Assembly: GCA_964587885.1 (NCBI GenBank) | Contig: CAZPME010000005.1 | Location: 1-64,000, forward strand | Origin: UBA60 sp964587885 | GTDB taxonomy: Archaea; Thermoplasmatota; Poseidoniia; Poseidoniales; Poseidoniaceae | Direction: 5' to 3' | DNA: 64,000 bases | Shown here: piece by piece, positions 52,876 through 61,580 of the stretch | Numbering within the stretch: the first letter of the stretch is position 1 | How the letters are laid out: every line of letters begins with the position of its first letter | Translations under genes and position numbers: made by a program | The notes under the pieces: model-generated | Told to the model about the DNA's origin: nothing | Database searches by the model: none | The model's input: the letters and a program-made list of their open reading frames with translations, nothing else

Positions 52876-53232
52876 ATGGGCCGTGCCTTTAGAGAAGGAG
52901 TGGCACCCGAGCGTCGGGTAGTCACCAAAAAACGAGATTTGCGATTTGAATTAGCGATAGGTGATGGACGTTTATCCCATCTTTGGGAGCGGGCCAATAA
53001 GTCGGCTACTGCAAGTGAAAAACGTCGAAAAGTTCCAGCAATGCTAACCATTGAGGATGATCAATGGGTGTGGCAAGAGATATCTCCTGCTGTACTCAAT
53101 GAATTGACTCATCGCTTGGTTGGAGGGGGAACTACCATTGGCTGTACCCCTGATTTCAAAACTGCTCATGCCTATGCGAATCATCTCGCTCAGGAAGAAG
53201 GTAAAGTGATTATCATTGAGCCTTTACAATAA
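52876..53232 (+). CDS. Small hypothetical protein
   Basis: A 118-residue protein of unknown function. The N-terminal half is basic (REGVAPERRVVTKKRDLRFE, ANKSATASEKRRKV). The C-terminal half alternates strand and helix (TTIGCTPDFKTAHAYANHLAQEEGKVIIIE) and could be a small alpha/beta fold. ATG 52876 with GGGG 7 bases upstream is preferred over GTG 52861. It is bracketed by the membrane protein gene and the convergent Sec61-beta gene. Codon pattern and third-position bias look like its neighbours, so it is probably real. Confidence 0.65.
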   Translation: MGRAFREGVAPERRVVTKKRDLRFELAIGDGRLSHLWERANKSATASEKRRKVPAMLTIEDDQWVWQEISPAVLNELTHRLVGGGTTIGCTPDFKTAHAYANHLAQEEGKVIIIEPLQ

Positions 53233-53264
53233 TTTAGTATCCACTTAGTGTGCGGATTGTGCGC

Positions 53265-53459
53265 TCAAAAGAGGTCTACTAGCCAACTGATGACGCCATT
53301 GTTGGCCAAGTAAATAACTGCTGAAAGTATGATACATGCTGAATAGACCATTCCCTTGGAAATATGCCATGCATCTTCGGACTCTTCATCGAAGTAGCGA
53401 ATCAATCCAGCCGCTTGCTGAATCCCGCTGCCGTCCTTCTTACCCTTCTTCACAGCCAT
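53265..53459 (-). CDS. Protein translocase subunit Sec61-beta (SecG)
   Basis: The smallest subunit of the Sec61/SecYEG channel, 64 residues. The N-terminus is basic and flexible (MAVKKGKKDGSGIQQ), followed by the family signature AAGLIRYFDEESEDAWHIS (usual form: S/A-AGL-x-R-(F/Y)-(F/Y)-x-E-E), then one C-terminal membrane helix (MVYSACIILSAVIYLA). This tail-anchored layout is diagnostic of archaeal Sec61-beta. It is a single gene. SecY and SecE are not in the window. Confidence 0.88.
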   Translation of the reverse strand: MAVKKGKKDGSGIQQAAGLIRYFDEESEDAWHISKGMVYSACIILSAVIYLANNGVISWLVDLF

Positions 53460-53521
53460 GTGAACCGGCTCGGCGACCGGCTCTCCATTTATGAAACCGC
53501 CGCGTCATCAAAACGGTGCAA

Positions 53522-54499
53522 TCATTCAGATTCATCGGTATTTGAGAGGTCAATTAGTGGAGTTTCATCGACTTCATCACCGGATAATAACCAGTCAGCA
53601 GAGACATCGTCACCCGAATCGGTCAGGTCGATAATATCTCCATCATCCTCTTCTTCGGCCTCAACCCACTCAACCTTTTGAGGTTCGAGTAATTGTTCGG
53701 CAGCGATAGCCGCTTGCAAGGACGGGGCATCATCGGGGGCAAGGAAAGTCTTGGCATCACTTGCGGTTGATGGGTCGGCATTAATCAAAGCCAATTCAAT
53801 TCGATCAATGGCTCTCTCGACCGCAAGAGAGTTGCGGTCAGCCAAGGCATTTTCAGCCATTGCTAAATCATCTTCAGAAGCATCTAAACCATCTTTAGCA
53901 ACTTGTAAATCGAAGTCGGGATGGCGCTTAAGGTCGATTTGGGATAATCGCTTCGTTGAATTATTGAGCAGATTACGGCAATTTTCTATTCTATCCTCCA
54001 ACATTTGCTGTGCTCGGTTTTGCCATATCAGCCAAGCCGCTTTGTGTTCAGCAATTTCTAAACCACTGGCTTTGACAAATTTTTTGCGCCGAAAGCATTC
54101 CCACGGTGATTTTCCAAGTGCAGCAAGCAAGTCGTAAACTAATCGTTCAATTCTTTCACTTGGACCTTTGAGGTTAATTTGGTTTAGAAAACATTTACTG
54201 AATAATCCCCAACCCCAGTATGACGTACTGGTAATGGTAGCGCAAAGTTCGGAATCACGTACTTCGAGAACCCATCGTTGTTCATCGAATTGGGGTGGTT
54301 GGAGCAATACTGGTGTTTGATGGGCCCCGAAAACTCCCAGCAGGGTGTCAGTAACATTGCCGAGCATCACTTTACCAGCACATGCAGGATGGCGAGCAGA
54401 GCGTAGCAGATCTCCTTCAGGGTCGTGGCCATGGTCTGGAGATGAATATTGAACCTGTGCCCAAAGGGTACATGATTCGGCAGCAAAATCTCCCTCCAT
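53522..54499 (-). CDS. Hypothetical protein with helical middle and acidic tail
   Basis: Unknown function, 325 residues. The N-terminal about 110 residues alternate strands (RWVLEVRDSELCATITSTSYWGWGLFSK). Residues about 150-230 are long helices with coiled-coil character (IENCRNLLNNSTKRLSQIDL, AKDGLDASEDDLAMAENALADR). The last 60 residues are very acidic (VEWVEAEEEDDGDIIDLTD). No family was recognised. It is 82 bases from the divergent H1-like gene at 54582, sharing a promoter region, so the acidic tail meeting a basic DNA-binder is a possible but unproved link. Confidence 0.7.
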   Translation of the reverse strand: MEGDFAAESCTLWAQVQYSSPDHGHDPEGDLLRSARHPACAGKVMLGNVTDTLLGVFGAHQTPVLLQPPQFDEQRWVLEVRDSELCATITSTSYWGWGLFSKCFLNQINLKGPSERIERLVYDLLAALGKSPWECFRRKKFVKASGLEIAEHKAAWLIWQNRAQQMLEDRIENCRNLLNNSTKRLSQIDLKRHPDFDLQVAKDGLDASEDDLAMAENALADRNSLAVERAIDRIELALINADPSTASDAKTFLAPDDAPSLQAAIAAEQLLEPQKVEWVEAEEEDDGDIIDLTDSGDDVSADWLLSGDEVDETPLIDLSNTDESE

Positions 54500-54581
54500 G
54501 CCTAATCCAGCCCGATTTTCCTATTCAAGAGGGAGGTCATCTTGATAGGTGAGGCCGGTATCAGGTAGTCGGGGTCGAGAT

Positions 54582-55133
54582 ATGGCTGCGAAGAAAGGTA
54601 CTGCTGACGAGAAAGCGATGAAGGCTCTCACTGCGTTAGCGGGAGTAGGTGCAGCAACGGCTAAGAAAATGATTGCTGCGGGTATGAAAACCCCTGCTGG
54701 TGTTCGCAGTAAGGGCGTTAATGGTCTGGTTAAAGCTGGTATTTCTGCAGCAGTTGCCAAGAAGATTATCTCTGGTTTACCAAAGGCGGCAGCCAAGAAA
54801 ACTGCAGCCAAAGCCAAGGCTACAACGACCAAGGCAAAATCCGCAGCCAAGAAAACTGCAGCCAAAGCCAAGGCTACAACGGCCAAGGCAAAATCCGCGG
54901 CCAAGAAGACCACGGCAAAAGCCAAACCAGCGGCTAAAAAGGCAGCAACTAAAGCAAAATCAACTGCTAAAAAAGGTGCTGCTAAGACCAAAACAGTTGC
55001 CAAGAAAACCGCAACCAAAGCTAAAACATCAGTGGCTGCAGCCAAGAAAAAGGCTGCACCAAAGAAGAAAGCACCGAAAAATACCATCTCAACCCCATCT
55101 CTTGCGGAAATGTTGAAGCGAATAAAGCGGTAA
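54582..55133 (+). CDS. Histone-H1-like Lys/Ala-rich protein with HhH motif
   Basis: A DNA-binding chromosomal protein of 183 residues. The N-terminal about 65 residues hold helix-hairpin-helix units (LAGVGAATAKKMIAAG, followed by SKGVNGLVKAGISAAVAKKI), a sequence-independent DNA-binding fold. The rest is an H1-like tail of AAKK/TKAKS units, followed by a short non-repetitive end (ISTPSLAEMLKRIKR). ATG 54582 begins with MAAKKGTADEK; the upstream in-frame ATG at 54549 adds 11 unlike residues. It is transcribed away from the acidic protein and towards the small Cys protein. It is not related to the 60-aa Hc1-like protein at 25491. Confidence 0.85.
   Translation: MAAKKGTADEKAMKALTALAGVGAATAKKMIAAGMKTPAGVRSKGVNGLVKAGISAAVAKKIISGLPKAAAKKTAAKAKATTTKAKSAAKKTAAKAKATTAKAKSAAKKTTAKAKPAAKKAATKAKSTAKKGAAKTKTVAKKTATKAKTSVAAAKKKAAPKKKAPKNTISTPSLAEMLKRIKR
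54789..54896 (+). repeat. 54-bp tandem duplication in the H1-like tail
   Basis: Two copies of a 54-base unit (54789-54842 and 54843-54896), nearly identical with only a few base changes, encode 18-residue Lys/Ala units. The flanking tail is similar but more diverged, indicating growth of the tail by unequal exchange. Confidence 0.8.
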
Positions 55134-55175
55134 TTAAGCCCAAACTTCAATGACCCGCGTCGCCAACCTATTGGT

Positions 55176-55370
55176 GTGCCAAGACGCAAGTATGGTAAAT
55201 TACGCAAGACAGTTACCGAACCGAGTGTTGATAATTGTAGTCGTTGCCGTTCTGGAAAGTATTGCCCAATCGAAACACATTCTGGCTACAATGTAAAGCC
55301 CGAACGGGAATGGAGCGGGCCTCCCGAACTGGCCAAAAGAAATAAGAAAAAACACCCAGGTGCAAAATAA
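55176..55370 (+). CDS. Small basic protein with Cys cluster
   Basis: A 64-residue protein of unknown function. VDNCSRCRSGKYCPIETH carries three cysteines and a histidine in a CxxCxxxxxC pattern, suggesting a small zinc-binding knuckle. The rest is strongly basic (PRRKYGKLRK, LAKRNKKKHPGAK), which fits nucleic acid or ribosome binding. The start is GTG 55176; in-frame sequence continues upstream without ATG. It follows the H1-like gene by 42 bases, possibly in the same transcript, and ends 1 base before the convergent recombinase gene. Confidence 0.6.
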   Translation: MPRRKYGKLRKTVTEPSVDNCSRCRSGKYCPIETHSGYNVKPEREWSGPPELAKRNKKKHPGAK

Positions 55371-56450
55371 TCATTCACTTGGATTGAGGTTATCAAGGAA
55401 GCCGGTCAATTCAGGAATTTCCTCATCGACTTTAGTTTCGTTATCCTCCTCTATTACACTGCGCAAATCTTGGGCACGCTGGTAGACTTGGCGTAATGTT
55501 TGGTCCCTGATTTCAAGATATACTCGGGTAGTGGCAATACTGGCATGCCCTAGTAATCGTTGGATAGAAACCAAATCGGCACCACGCTCTAGTAGGCCGG
55601 TGGCGAAGTTATGGCGTAATACATGTGGTGAGACTTTATCACGAGGTAATCCGGCTTCAACCGCTAATTTATCCATCATCTTTTGAATACCGCGCGGTCG
55701 TAATCTTCTACCACGACGACTTACGAATAATGACACTTCATCAAGATGGGCCCGTGTTTGGCGCGTTCGCATCCAGATATTGATGACTTCAACACTTTTT
55801 TCGGTGAATAATACGAGACGGTCTTTGTTACCCTTACCTCCGACAACTCGTGCACTACGATCCGAAAGATCGATGTCGTGTATGTCGAGACCACAGATTT
55901 CACTGACTCGCATCCCTGACTCTAACATTAGAATGACCAGCGGCTCAGCGACTGGATTTTCGCTTTGTTTGCTGGCTTCAATTAGCAGATCTAATTCTCG
56001 GCTTGAAAGGGTACGAGGAAGCGGCTGACCTTTTTTTGGCCGATTTAACCATTCTGGGAATTGATGACCTAACCAATGTAGGAGGTGACCTGCGGCCGCC
56101 ATTCGAGCGTGAACGGTAGTTGGTTTTAATTCAGCCATTGCATGAACCCAAATATCTATTCGGCCATTGATAGGATCCAATCTCGTGCGTAAGTCAGTAA
56201 GATTGATTTCTTCGACATCACGTTTGCTAAGAATATTTTCTTCCGCCAATGGGGTTTCAATAAATTTGTTGATTCCACACATGTATGATTTGATAGTGTT
56301 ATCCGATTTTCCTTCGCTACGCAATTGTTGACGATAACTGGTGCGCCAAGGTAAATGTGAGATTCGTTGCAGTCGCTGAGGTAGACCTGAACTGGTAATT
56401 TGATTGGGCAAGCGACGCTGTACTCCCTCAAAACCACTTTTCTCTCGCAT
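55371..56450 (-). CDS. Tyrosine recombinase XerA/XerC-like
   Basis: A site-specific recombinase, in archaea thought to resolve chromosome dimers at a dif-like site. The 359 residues have an N-terminal core-binding SAM-like domain (LRSEGKSDNTIKSYMCGINKFI) and the catalytic set: Arg in LESGMRVSEICGL, Lys in GGKGNKDRLVLF, HxxR in SPHVLRHNFATGL, His in LLGHASIATTRVYLE with the Tyr nucleophile. About 60 residues follow the Tyr, slightly long and acidic. GGGGAGG precedes ATG 56450. No integrase-type neighbours, repeats or tRNA target are seen, so it is a housekeeping enzyme rather than a mobile element. Confidence 0.9.
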   Translation of the reverse strand: MREKSGFEGVQRRLPNQITSSGLPQRLQRISHLPWRTSYRQQLRSEGKSDNTIKSYMCGINKFIETPLAEENILSKRDVEEINLTDLRTRLDPINGRIDIWVHAMAELKPTTVHARMAAAGHLLHWLGHQFPEWLNRPKKGQPLPRTLSSRELDLLIEASKQSENPVAEPLVILMLESGMRVSEICGLDIHDIDLSDRSARVVGGKGNKDRLVLFTEKSVEVINIWMRTRQTRAHLDEVSLFVSRRGRRLRPRGIQKMMDKLAVEAGLPRDKVSPHVLRHNFATGLLERGADLVSIQRLLGHASIATTRVYLEIRDQTLRQVYQRAQDLRSVIEEDNETKVDEEIPELTGFLDNLNPSE

Positions 56451-56620
56451 CTGCCTCCCCTTTTCCTGTGCTTACTCATCGTCTGCCCGCAATGCGGGTG
56501 TGCATCCCATGTCCTGTCGGACGGGTGCATCTGCTCCTTTGAACATATCAAGTCTTCGTGGAAAACCCACTACAAAAGTGCCTAGTTCGTATAATCCTAG
56601 AGCCCCCGAGAGGGTTAGAT

Positions 56621-57820
56621 TTAGCCGGAAATTTCTTGGTCGAGTTGGGATGAATCCCATTCAAGAGTTTCATTCAAGCCAACGCGCGTTGCACTCTTGA
56701 GTGCTTGACGTAATACTTTGAATTCACCATAACAAATCAAGACATCATCGAAGCGAAGTTGCAAGTTATACTCGGGATTCCACAGCAAATTCTTGCCTCG
56801 AGAAAGGGCGAATACCGGAATCGTATCACCACTGCTAAACAATTCTTCAATCGTTCGACCGACTAATCGAGGATGATGACGTACGTGTAATGATAGGACG
56901 CCTTGGTCGAGGTTGGTACGCAAAAGTTGCCCTACGTCAACATCAGCGAAATCGACATCTCGCACCAAGAAATCGATGATTTCGCCGGCGACATTTACTC
57001 CGCTAGCGGCTTCGATACCTTGAAGTCCTGGCGATGAATTAATCTCTAGAACAAGTGGTCCATCAGCACCCTCTAGAAGATCGACTCCAGCAATATTGAG
57101 ACCCATAACCCGAGCCGCTCGACGAGCCGCATTGATGTATTCATCATCTAATTCGACCGATTCAACAGTACCATTGAGGTGAAAGTTTGAACGAAATTCT
57201 CGCCCGCGAGCTCGCCGACGCATCGCAGCTACAACTCGATCGCCAACAACCAAGGCACGGATATCCTTACCATGGCTTTCAGCAATGTATTGTTGTATCA
57301 ATACTGCCTTTCCAGACAGTAGCAATGCTTCGACCAAATTCAAAGACTCTTGCAAAGTATGGCGTAGGAATACCCCTTGCCCTTGGGTACCCTCGCTGAC
57401 TTTGATTATACAGGGGAGTCCACCGACTCTCTCAATTGCAGTCTCCACATCATGGAGGTCACGCACATATGCAGTAGTAGGTATATTGATTCCATTCTTG
57501 GCCAATATTTGGCTAGCCAACAACTTATCGCGCGACTTACGAATACTATCACCAGTATTGGCCGAATACATCCCAAGTTGCTCAAATTGGTTGAGTAAAG
57601 CAACCCCGTGGCGAGTAATAGAATGGCCAATACGGGGGATTGCGGCATCAAAAGCGACCGGCTCACCCCGATGGAGAATCTCCACTCCATCGTTGCCAAT
57701 AGTCAAGCCAAATTTGAGTGGGTCGAGCACGGAAATGTCCAAATCTCGCTTGAAGCCTTCTTCAACTAAACGCCGAGTACTGTAAAGCCTCGCGCCGCGT
57801 GAAAGAACTGCTATTCGCAT
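56621..57820 (-). CDS. RimK-like ATP-grasp ligase fused to TrkA-C domain
   Basis: A carboxylate-amine ligase of the RimK family, 399 residues. The ATP-grasp core has SRDKLLASQILAKNGI, LPCIIKVSEGTQGQGVFL, VLIQQYIAESHGKDIRALVV and metal ligands in PLVLEINSSPGLQGIE. The C-terminal about 80 residues (LVGRTIEELFSSGDTIPVFA, NLQLRFDDVLICYG) look like a TrkA-C (RCK_C) ligand-binding domain, an uncommon partner that could sense a small molecule. ATG 57820 begins the family-like MRIAVLSRGARLYSTRRL; a longer frame to 57952 has no similarity. In archaea such enzymes can act as LysX/CofF/MptN-like glutamylating ligases; the substrate is unknown. Confidence 0.85.
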   Translation of the reverse strand: MRIAVLSRGARLYSTRRLVEEGFKRDLDISVLDPLKFGLTIGNDGVEILHRGEPVAFDAAIPRIGHSITRHGVALLNQFEQLGMYSANTGDSIRKSRDKLLASQILAKNGINIPTTAYVRDLHDVETAIERVGGLPCIIKVSEGTQGQGVFLRHTLQESLNLVEALLLSGKAVLIQQYIAESHGKDIRALVVGDRVVAAMRRRARGREFRSNFHLNGTVESVELDDEYINAARRAARVMGLNIAGVDLLEGADGPLVLEINSSPGLQGIEAASGVNVAGEIIDFLVRDVDFADVDVGQLLRTNLDQGVLSLHVRHHPRLVGRTIEELFSSGDTIPVFALSRGKNLLWNPEYNLQLRFDDVLICYGEFKVLRQALKSATRVGLNETLEWDSSQLDQEISG

Positions 57821-57938
57821 ACTACTCAATTCCCCGCCCACCGACTTCTCTTTCAAAGATTTCGCCAAAAAGCCGGTTTTTTGGGCTTTGAATCTCGGAA
57901 GATTCCTCCGACCAATTGAAACCGAGACCGGTATTGCG

Positions 57939-59165
57939 ATGCGTATGGACACTGTTAATCCGGGGCCCGAAGGGATTCCTGAAGAGGCTATTCTTCACCC
58001 CGCGGATTCGCTCGCAGAACCACATCCTGCCGATTCAATCGATACTCCGGATTTGCCATCTGGGCCGGCTGGACCACCTTCTGGTGGGCCAGATGGAGCA
58101 CCTCCTTCAATCGAAAATAAAGACGGTGACGATGAACATGACGTCGAGCGAAAGTTGACCAAGCGCGAGATGGTTGAAGAATTGAAGGAGAAGACTAAGA
58201 AAGCCCGCTGGAATGTCTTTCTCTTTCTTGGCGTTGGCGCAATAATGTTTGCTTTTGCCCTTTTTCCCATGTCTACTCCAGGATTTTGGGAAGATGGGAA
58301 TTTGGAAAGCGATCCGCTCGACCCTGTCGGACAAATCAATACTCAAGTTTTGGTATTTGGCGTCCCTAGCATGAAAGTAGATGTGACAGTCGATGTATGG
58401 GTTGAAGATTCCTTTGGTGGTGATATTGAGGTATATCTTGTCCCTGGAACTTGCGATAGCAATAATATGCTCTATGATACTGCAGAGATGAAAATTGACA
58501 ATTCTACAGCCTATGCACTGATAAAAGATGCTGCCCCTGGAAGTGAGCATTCTGTCGACCTTGAGGTAGACCCAGTTGGTAATCACTGCTTTGTCGCTTG
58601 GTACGCTCAATCGCCAGCCTCGCCAGCCTTGGAGGCGTCAGTACATGTTTACTCTAATCGAGTTCCCGCTGGAGTATTGGCTGCTGGCTCACTGTTCCTT
58701 TCTGGATTTGCATTCTGGGGAGCGCAAAAGCATGGCAAGAAAATGAAGGAATTACTTATTCCACCGGGTAAGAAATCGCCTGAACAAGAAGCCCTCGACG
58801 AAGCGATGAAAATTCGCCTTTCTTCGGGTCCAGGTACCACTCCTGCTGAAGCTCCACCAGTTGGTAGCCCGTCAGCATCTGGACCACCTGTTAGTGCGCC
58901 GCCTTCTGTTGCCCAGACAGTTGAATCTACAGAATCGGTAGCGGCTGAGCCACAAGTGGATATGGTTGTCGCCAACCCACCTTTTACAGCACCTGTGGAA
59001 AATCAAGAACCAGCAGTTGAACCAGTAGGTGTGACTGAACCAGCCAGTGAGCCAAATTACGTACCCACTGGTGACGGATATTTCTACATTCAAAATCCGG
59101 ACGGCTCTTTCCAACAACAGGCCTATTATCAGGGTCCAGATGGAAGATACTGGCCATACAGCTGA
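57939..59165 (+). CDS. Two-helix membrane protein with Pro-rich cytosolic parts
   Basis: Unknown function, 408 residues. A disordered N-terminus (SGPAGPPSGGPDGAPPS) and a basic helix (VERKLTKREMVEELKEKTKK) precede helix 1 (WNVFLFLGVGAIMFAFALFP). An extracellular beta domain of about 130 residues follows, then helix 2 (AGVLAAGSLFLSGFAFWGA). The long cytosolic tail ends in GDGYFYIQNPDGSFQQQAYY, a WW-like or beta-hairpin motif. ATG 57939 (or 57945) is used. It is divergent from the RimK gene and upstream of the SAP-domain protein, which has a similar inside-outside layout. Confidence 0.75.
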   Translation: MRMDTVNPGPEGIPEEAILHPADSLAEPHPADSIDTPDLPSGPAGPPSGGPDGAPPSIENKDGDDEHDVERKLTKREMVEELKEKTKKARWNVFLFLGVGAIMFAFALFPMSTPGFWEDGNLESDPLDPVGQINTQVLVFGVPSMKVDVTVDVWVEDSFGGDIEVYLVPGTCDSNNMLYDTAEMKIDNSTAYALIKDAAPGSEHSVDLEVDPVGNHCFVAWYAQSPASPALEASVHVYSNRVPAGVLAAGSLFLSGFAFWGAQKHGKKMKELLIPPGKKSPEQEALDEAMKIRLSSGPGTTPAEAPPVGSPSASGPPVSAPPSVAQTVESTESVAAEPQVDMVVANPPFTAPVENQEPAVEPVGVTEPASEPNYVPTGDGYFYIQNPDGSFQQQAYYQGPDGRYWPYS

Positions 59166-59272
59166 TAATTGAAGAATACGGCAACTGTTCAATACTGCTA
59201 TAATTGCGAGATTTGGTACACAGCAACCGAGAGGCTTGAAAGCAGGTCTCGGCGACCATATTATCGTCGGCC

Positions 59273-61507
59273 ATGGTTAAGTCATCACTTTCCCAGCATA
59301 CTGTCGCAGAATTACGCAAGTTGTGTAAGCGTAATGGCTTGGTGATTTCAGGCAAAAAATCCGCTCTCATTGAACGTTTGCAAGAGGCAGGATTTGGAGA
59401 AAAGGTTGAGCCGCAAAAGTCGCAAACAAGAATAGAGGAATTGCGCACAGAAATGGGTGATGAAGATGCCCTCATTCTGGAAGAAGATGAACCACGTACA
59501 CCAAGAGAGAAGAAATCACCCAAAGACAAAACATCGGAAAAGGACAAAGAGAACGAAATTGCTGATGATGAGGTCATTGATGCTGAAGTATTCGATGGTG
59601 AAATAGTTGAAGCGGAGATATTTGAAGCCGAAGTGCTTGAGGCTGAAGTAGTAACAGGCGAAGAAGATGAAGAGGATGAAAGTACTGAAGAAAGCGAGAA
59701 TGTGATGGAAGATCCAATCCCAATTCCAGTAATTTCTAAAAGTACTACTAGGGCTAAAAATCAGTTAGGAAAGACCCCTCCGAAGCGTAAAATTGTAGCC
59801 GGAGCAGTAGTATTTTTCTTGCTCGCGATGACTGGATGGTGGTACTTCTCTGGTACGATTGAACCTTTTACTCCCGACCCGATTCGATATGGTGATTCAA
59901 TGCATTATACCATTTCCGATGGTCTATTTTCTGCCGATGGAGAATATGTAGAAAAGACGCTTGAGGCGTTGAATTCAGAAGAAGACGATATTTGCAAAAT
60001 TGCCTTATCATTTTCTGGAACTGGAGATATATCTATCACTAAAGGCGGCGAAGCCGAACTTTCAGGAGAAACTGGCGATGAAATGCTTGGGGCGGTTAAA
60101 CAGCGTGGTTCTTACGGCTATGAGTGGTTAACCGTGGAAAAAGATTTTTCCCAAGATTATAATGATGTAATTATTACTAGGCATAAGAATAATCTCATCG
60201 ATTCAAGCAAATGTAATGATTCTGGTGCTTCTGCTTTTGGAAATACAATGAGTATACAAACTAAAACTTGGAATGAGATGCGTAGTGAAGACTTATTGCG
60301 CTCCCAAGTCGATTACCAAGTGCAATTAGAATCCAGTTCTTTTGAGGGCTCACTCACAACCTTTGGCCTTTCGGGAATATTCAGCAGCCTTGGCTCTTTG
60401 CAGTCTTCAATTTCGATGGCCTTCGCTCCGATAGAGTTGAAGGAATTGATTGGTGACACCTTGGTTGAAGATGGCTCGAGCGGAACTCGAATGGGGTGGG
60501 AATGGCGTGTGGTTGGAAGTGAGGAAAAGAATGGCGACTTATCGTGGCGTATTTTCATGGAGAGTTCTGACATCAAGAAATATTGTCTAGGTCATGCGCA
60601 CATCACAATTTGGGCGCAAGCCGAATCACCTTGGGCGGTTCATCAAGAGGTTGATATCCAAATAGACGGCGATGATAAGAGTAATACTTGCGATTCAACT
60701 TCACAAATAATCAACGATCTTGTAGTTCCTGAAGGCACGCTTGAAATGCGCATGAAGATGCAGCGCTCATCGATTGAGCGCGGCGAAAAAGCGGTTGTTT
60801 TCGGGCGCGATTATGATTCACGCCCCCGTTCATCTGATTTCCGTCCTAATGCTGATGAATTAAGTGACTGGGGTGAAAATGGCACCAATTTACCCGACCT
60901 TTCGAGTCGCCGAACTCATCCATTGGAGTCGGCGGTAGATTGTGTACCGCACCTAGAAGGCGCCGCGGGAGCGAAAGCAGCCCTTGCTGGGGAAGGGTAT
61001 GTGTGGCGAGCAGTTGACAATAGGTCAGTTGCTGGTATTACTAATTGGAACCTCTCTTGGGTCGATAGTGATGATATTAGTGGGTGGGTAAATCTTGATG
61101 TAAGCGGTTCACCGGCTTCTAGCGAAAATTGCACCTATATCGGTTCGGGTTCTTATGAAGATGGACCGAGTCATGACCGCAATGATATTCCTGAATCACT
61201 TGATTTAGCGGCCCTTGAGAGCCGTTTCCTTGATGCCGGCAAGTATCCTGAATTGACTTCTGGAAATGCATACTTGGGAACTTCTTCGGCGATGCATGAT
61301 AATGTAAGGTACGGTCATTTGATTACTACTGCTGGTGCGGGTTTTGATAGAATTAGCCAATGGTTTGACCTCGAAGATGGAGCCGGAGCAAGCACAGTCG
61401 ATTTACATCGAACTTGGGAAGATGGTCAATGGACAAACTCGTTCAAGTTGGGTGCTGATGCAAGTGACGGACGAGTAGTTGGTTGGTCCTTCGCTCGAAG
61501 TATGTAG
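59273..61507 (+). CDS. SAP-domain membrane protein with large ectodomain
   Basis: A 744-residue protein. Residues about 8-42 form a SAP motif (TVAELRKLCKRNGLVISGKK, followed by ALIERL), a small DNA/RNA-binding helical unit. Residues 43-165 are acidic and Lys-rich linkers with repeated EVFDGEIVEAEIFEAEVLEA pieces. One membrane helix lies at about 172-192 (IVAGAVVFFLLAMTGWWYF). The remaining 540 residues are presumably outside the cell, with many cysteines and acidic turns but no known fold recognised. A nucleic-acid domain inside and a large domain outside is unusual. It is 73 bases upstream of parA. Confidence 0.8.
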   Translation: MVKSSLSQHTVAELRKLCKRNGLVISGKKSALIERLQEAGFGEKVEPQKSQTRIEELRTEMGDEDALILEEDEPRTPREKKSPKDKTSEKDKENEIADDEVIDAEVFDGEIVEAEIFEAEVLEAEVVTGEEDEEDESTEESENVMEDPIPIPVISKSTTRAKNQLGKTPPKRKIVAGAVVFFLLAMTGWWYFSGTIEPFTPDPIRYGDSMHYTISDGLFSADGEYVEKTLEALNSEEDDICKIALSFSGTGDISITKGGEAELSGETGDEMLGAVKQRGSYGYEWLTVEKDFSQDYNDVIITRHKNNLIDSSKCNDSGASAFGNTMSIQTKTWNEMRSEDLLRSQVDYQVQLESSSFEGSLTTFGLSGIFSSLGSLQSSISMAFAPIELKELIGDTLVEDGSSGTRMGWEWRVVGSEEKNGDLSWRIFMESSDIKKYCLGHAHITIWAQAESPWAVHQEVDIQIDGDDKSNTCDSTSQIINDLVVPEGTLEMRMKMQRSSIERGEKAVVFGRDYDSRPRSSDFRPNADELSDWGENGTNLPDLSSRRTHPLESAVDCVPHLEGAAGAKAALAGEGYVWRAVDNRSVAGITNWNLSWVDSDDISGWVNLDVSGSPASSENCTYIGSGSYEDGPSHDRNDIPESLDLAALESRFLDAGKYPELTSGNAYLGTSSAMHDNVRYGHLITTAGAGFDRISQWFDLEDGAGASTVDLHRTWEDGQWTNSFKLGADASDGRVVGWSFARSM

Positions 61508-61567
61508 TAGCCAAATACCTTTCAAGGGTTGAAAACCCCCGTCATCGTCAAAAGGGAAGCAAATGCC

Positions 61568-61580
61568 CCCGTAACGCGGG
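61568..61580 (+). promoter_or_regulatory. Small hairpin touching the parA start
   Basis: CCCG (61568-61571) and CGGG (61577-61580) flank a 5-base loop directly before the ATG at 61581. If transcribed it would mask initiation at that ATG. It may favour a later start or regulate parA; the stem is only 4 bases. Confidence 0.25.

Noticed and set aside
54521..55207. Long minus-strand frame of 228 codons opposite the H1-like gene
   Set aside because: It is the mirror of Lys/Ala codons, giving an artificial Ala/Phe/Leu/Val protein. The plus strand has the HhH motif and a proper start.
55371..56450. Tyrosine recombinase as sign of a provirus or integrated element
   Set aside because: Neighbours are housekeeping genes, there are no direct repeats or tRNA attachment remnants, and the protein fits chromosomal XerA.
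59273..61507. Extracellular part as a protease or glycosidase
   Set aside because: No catalytic motif could be pointed out, so no enzyme function is proposed.
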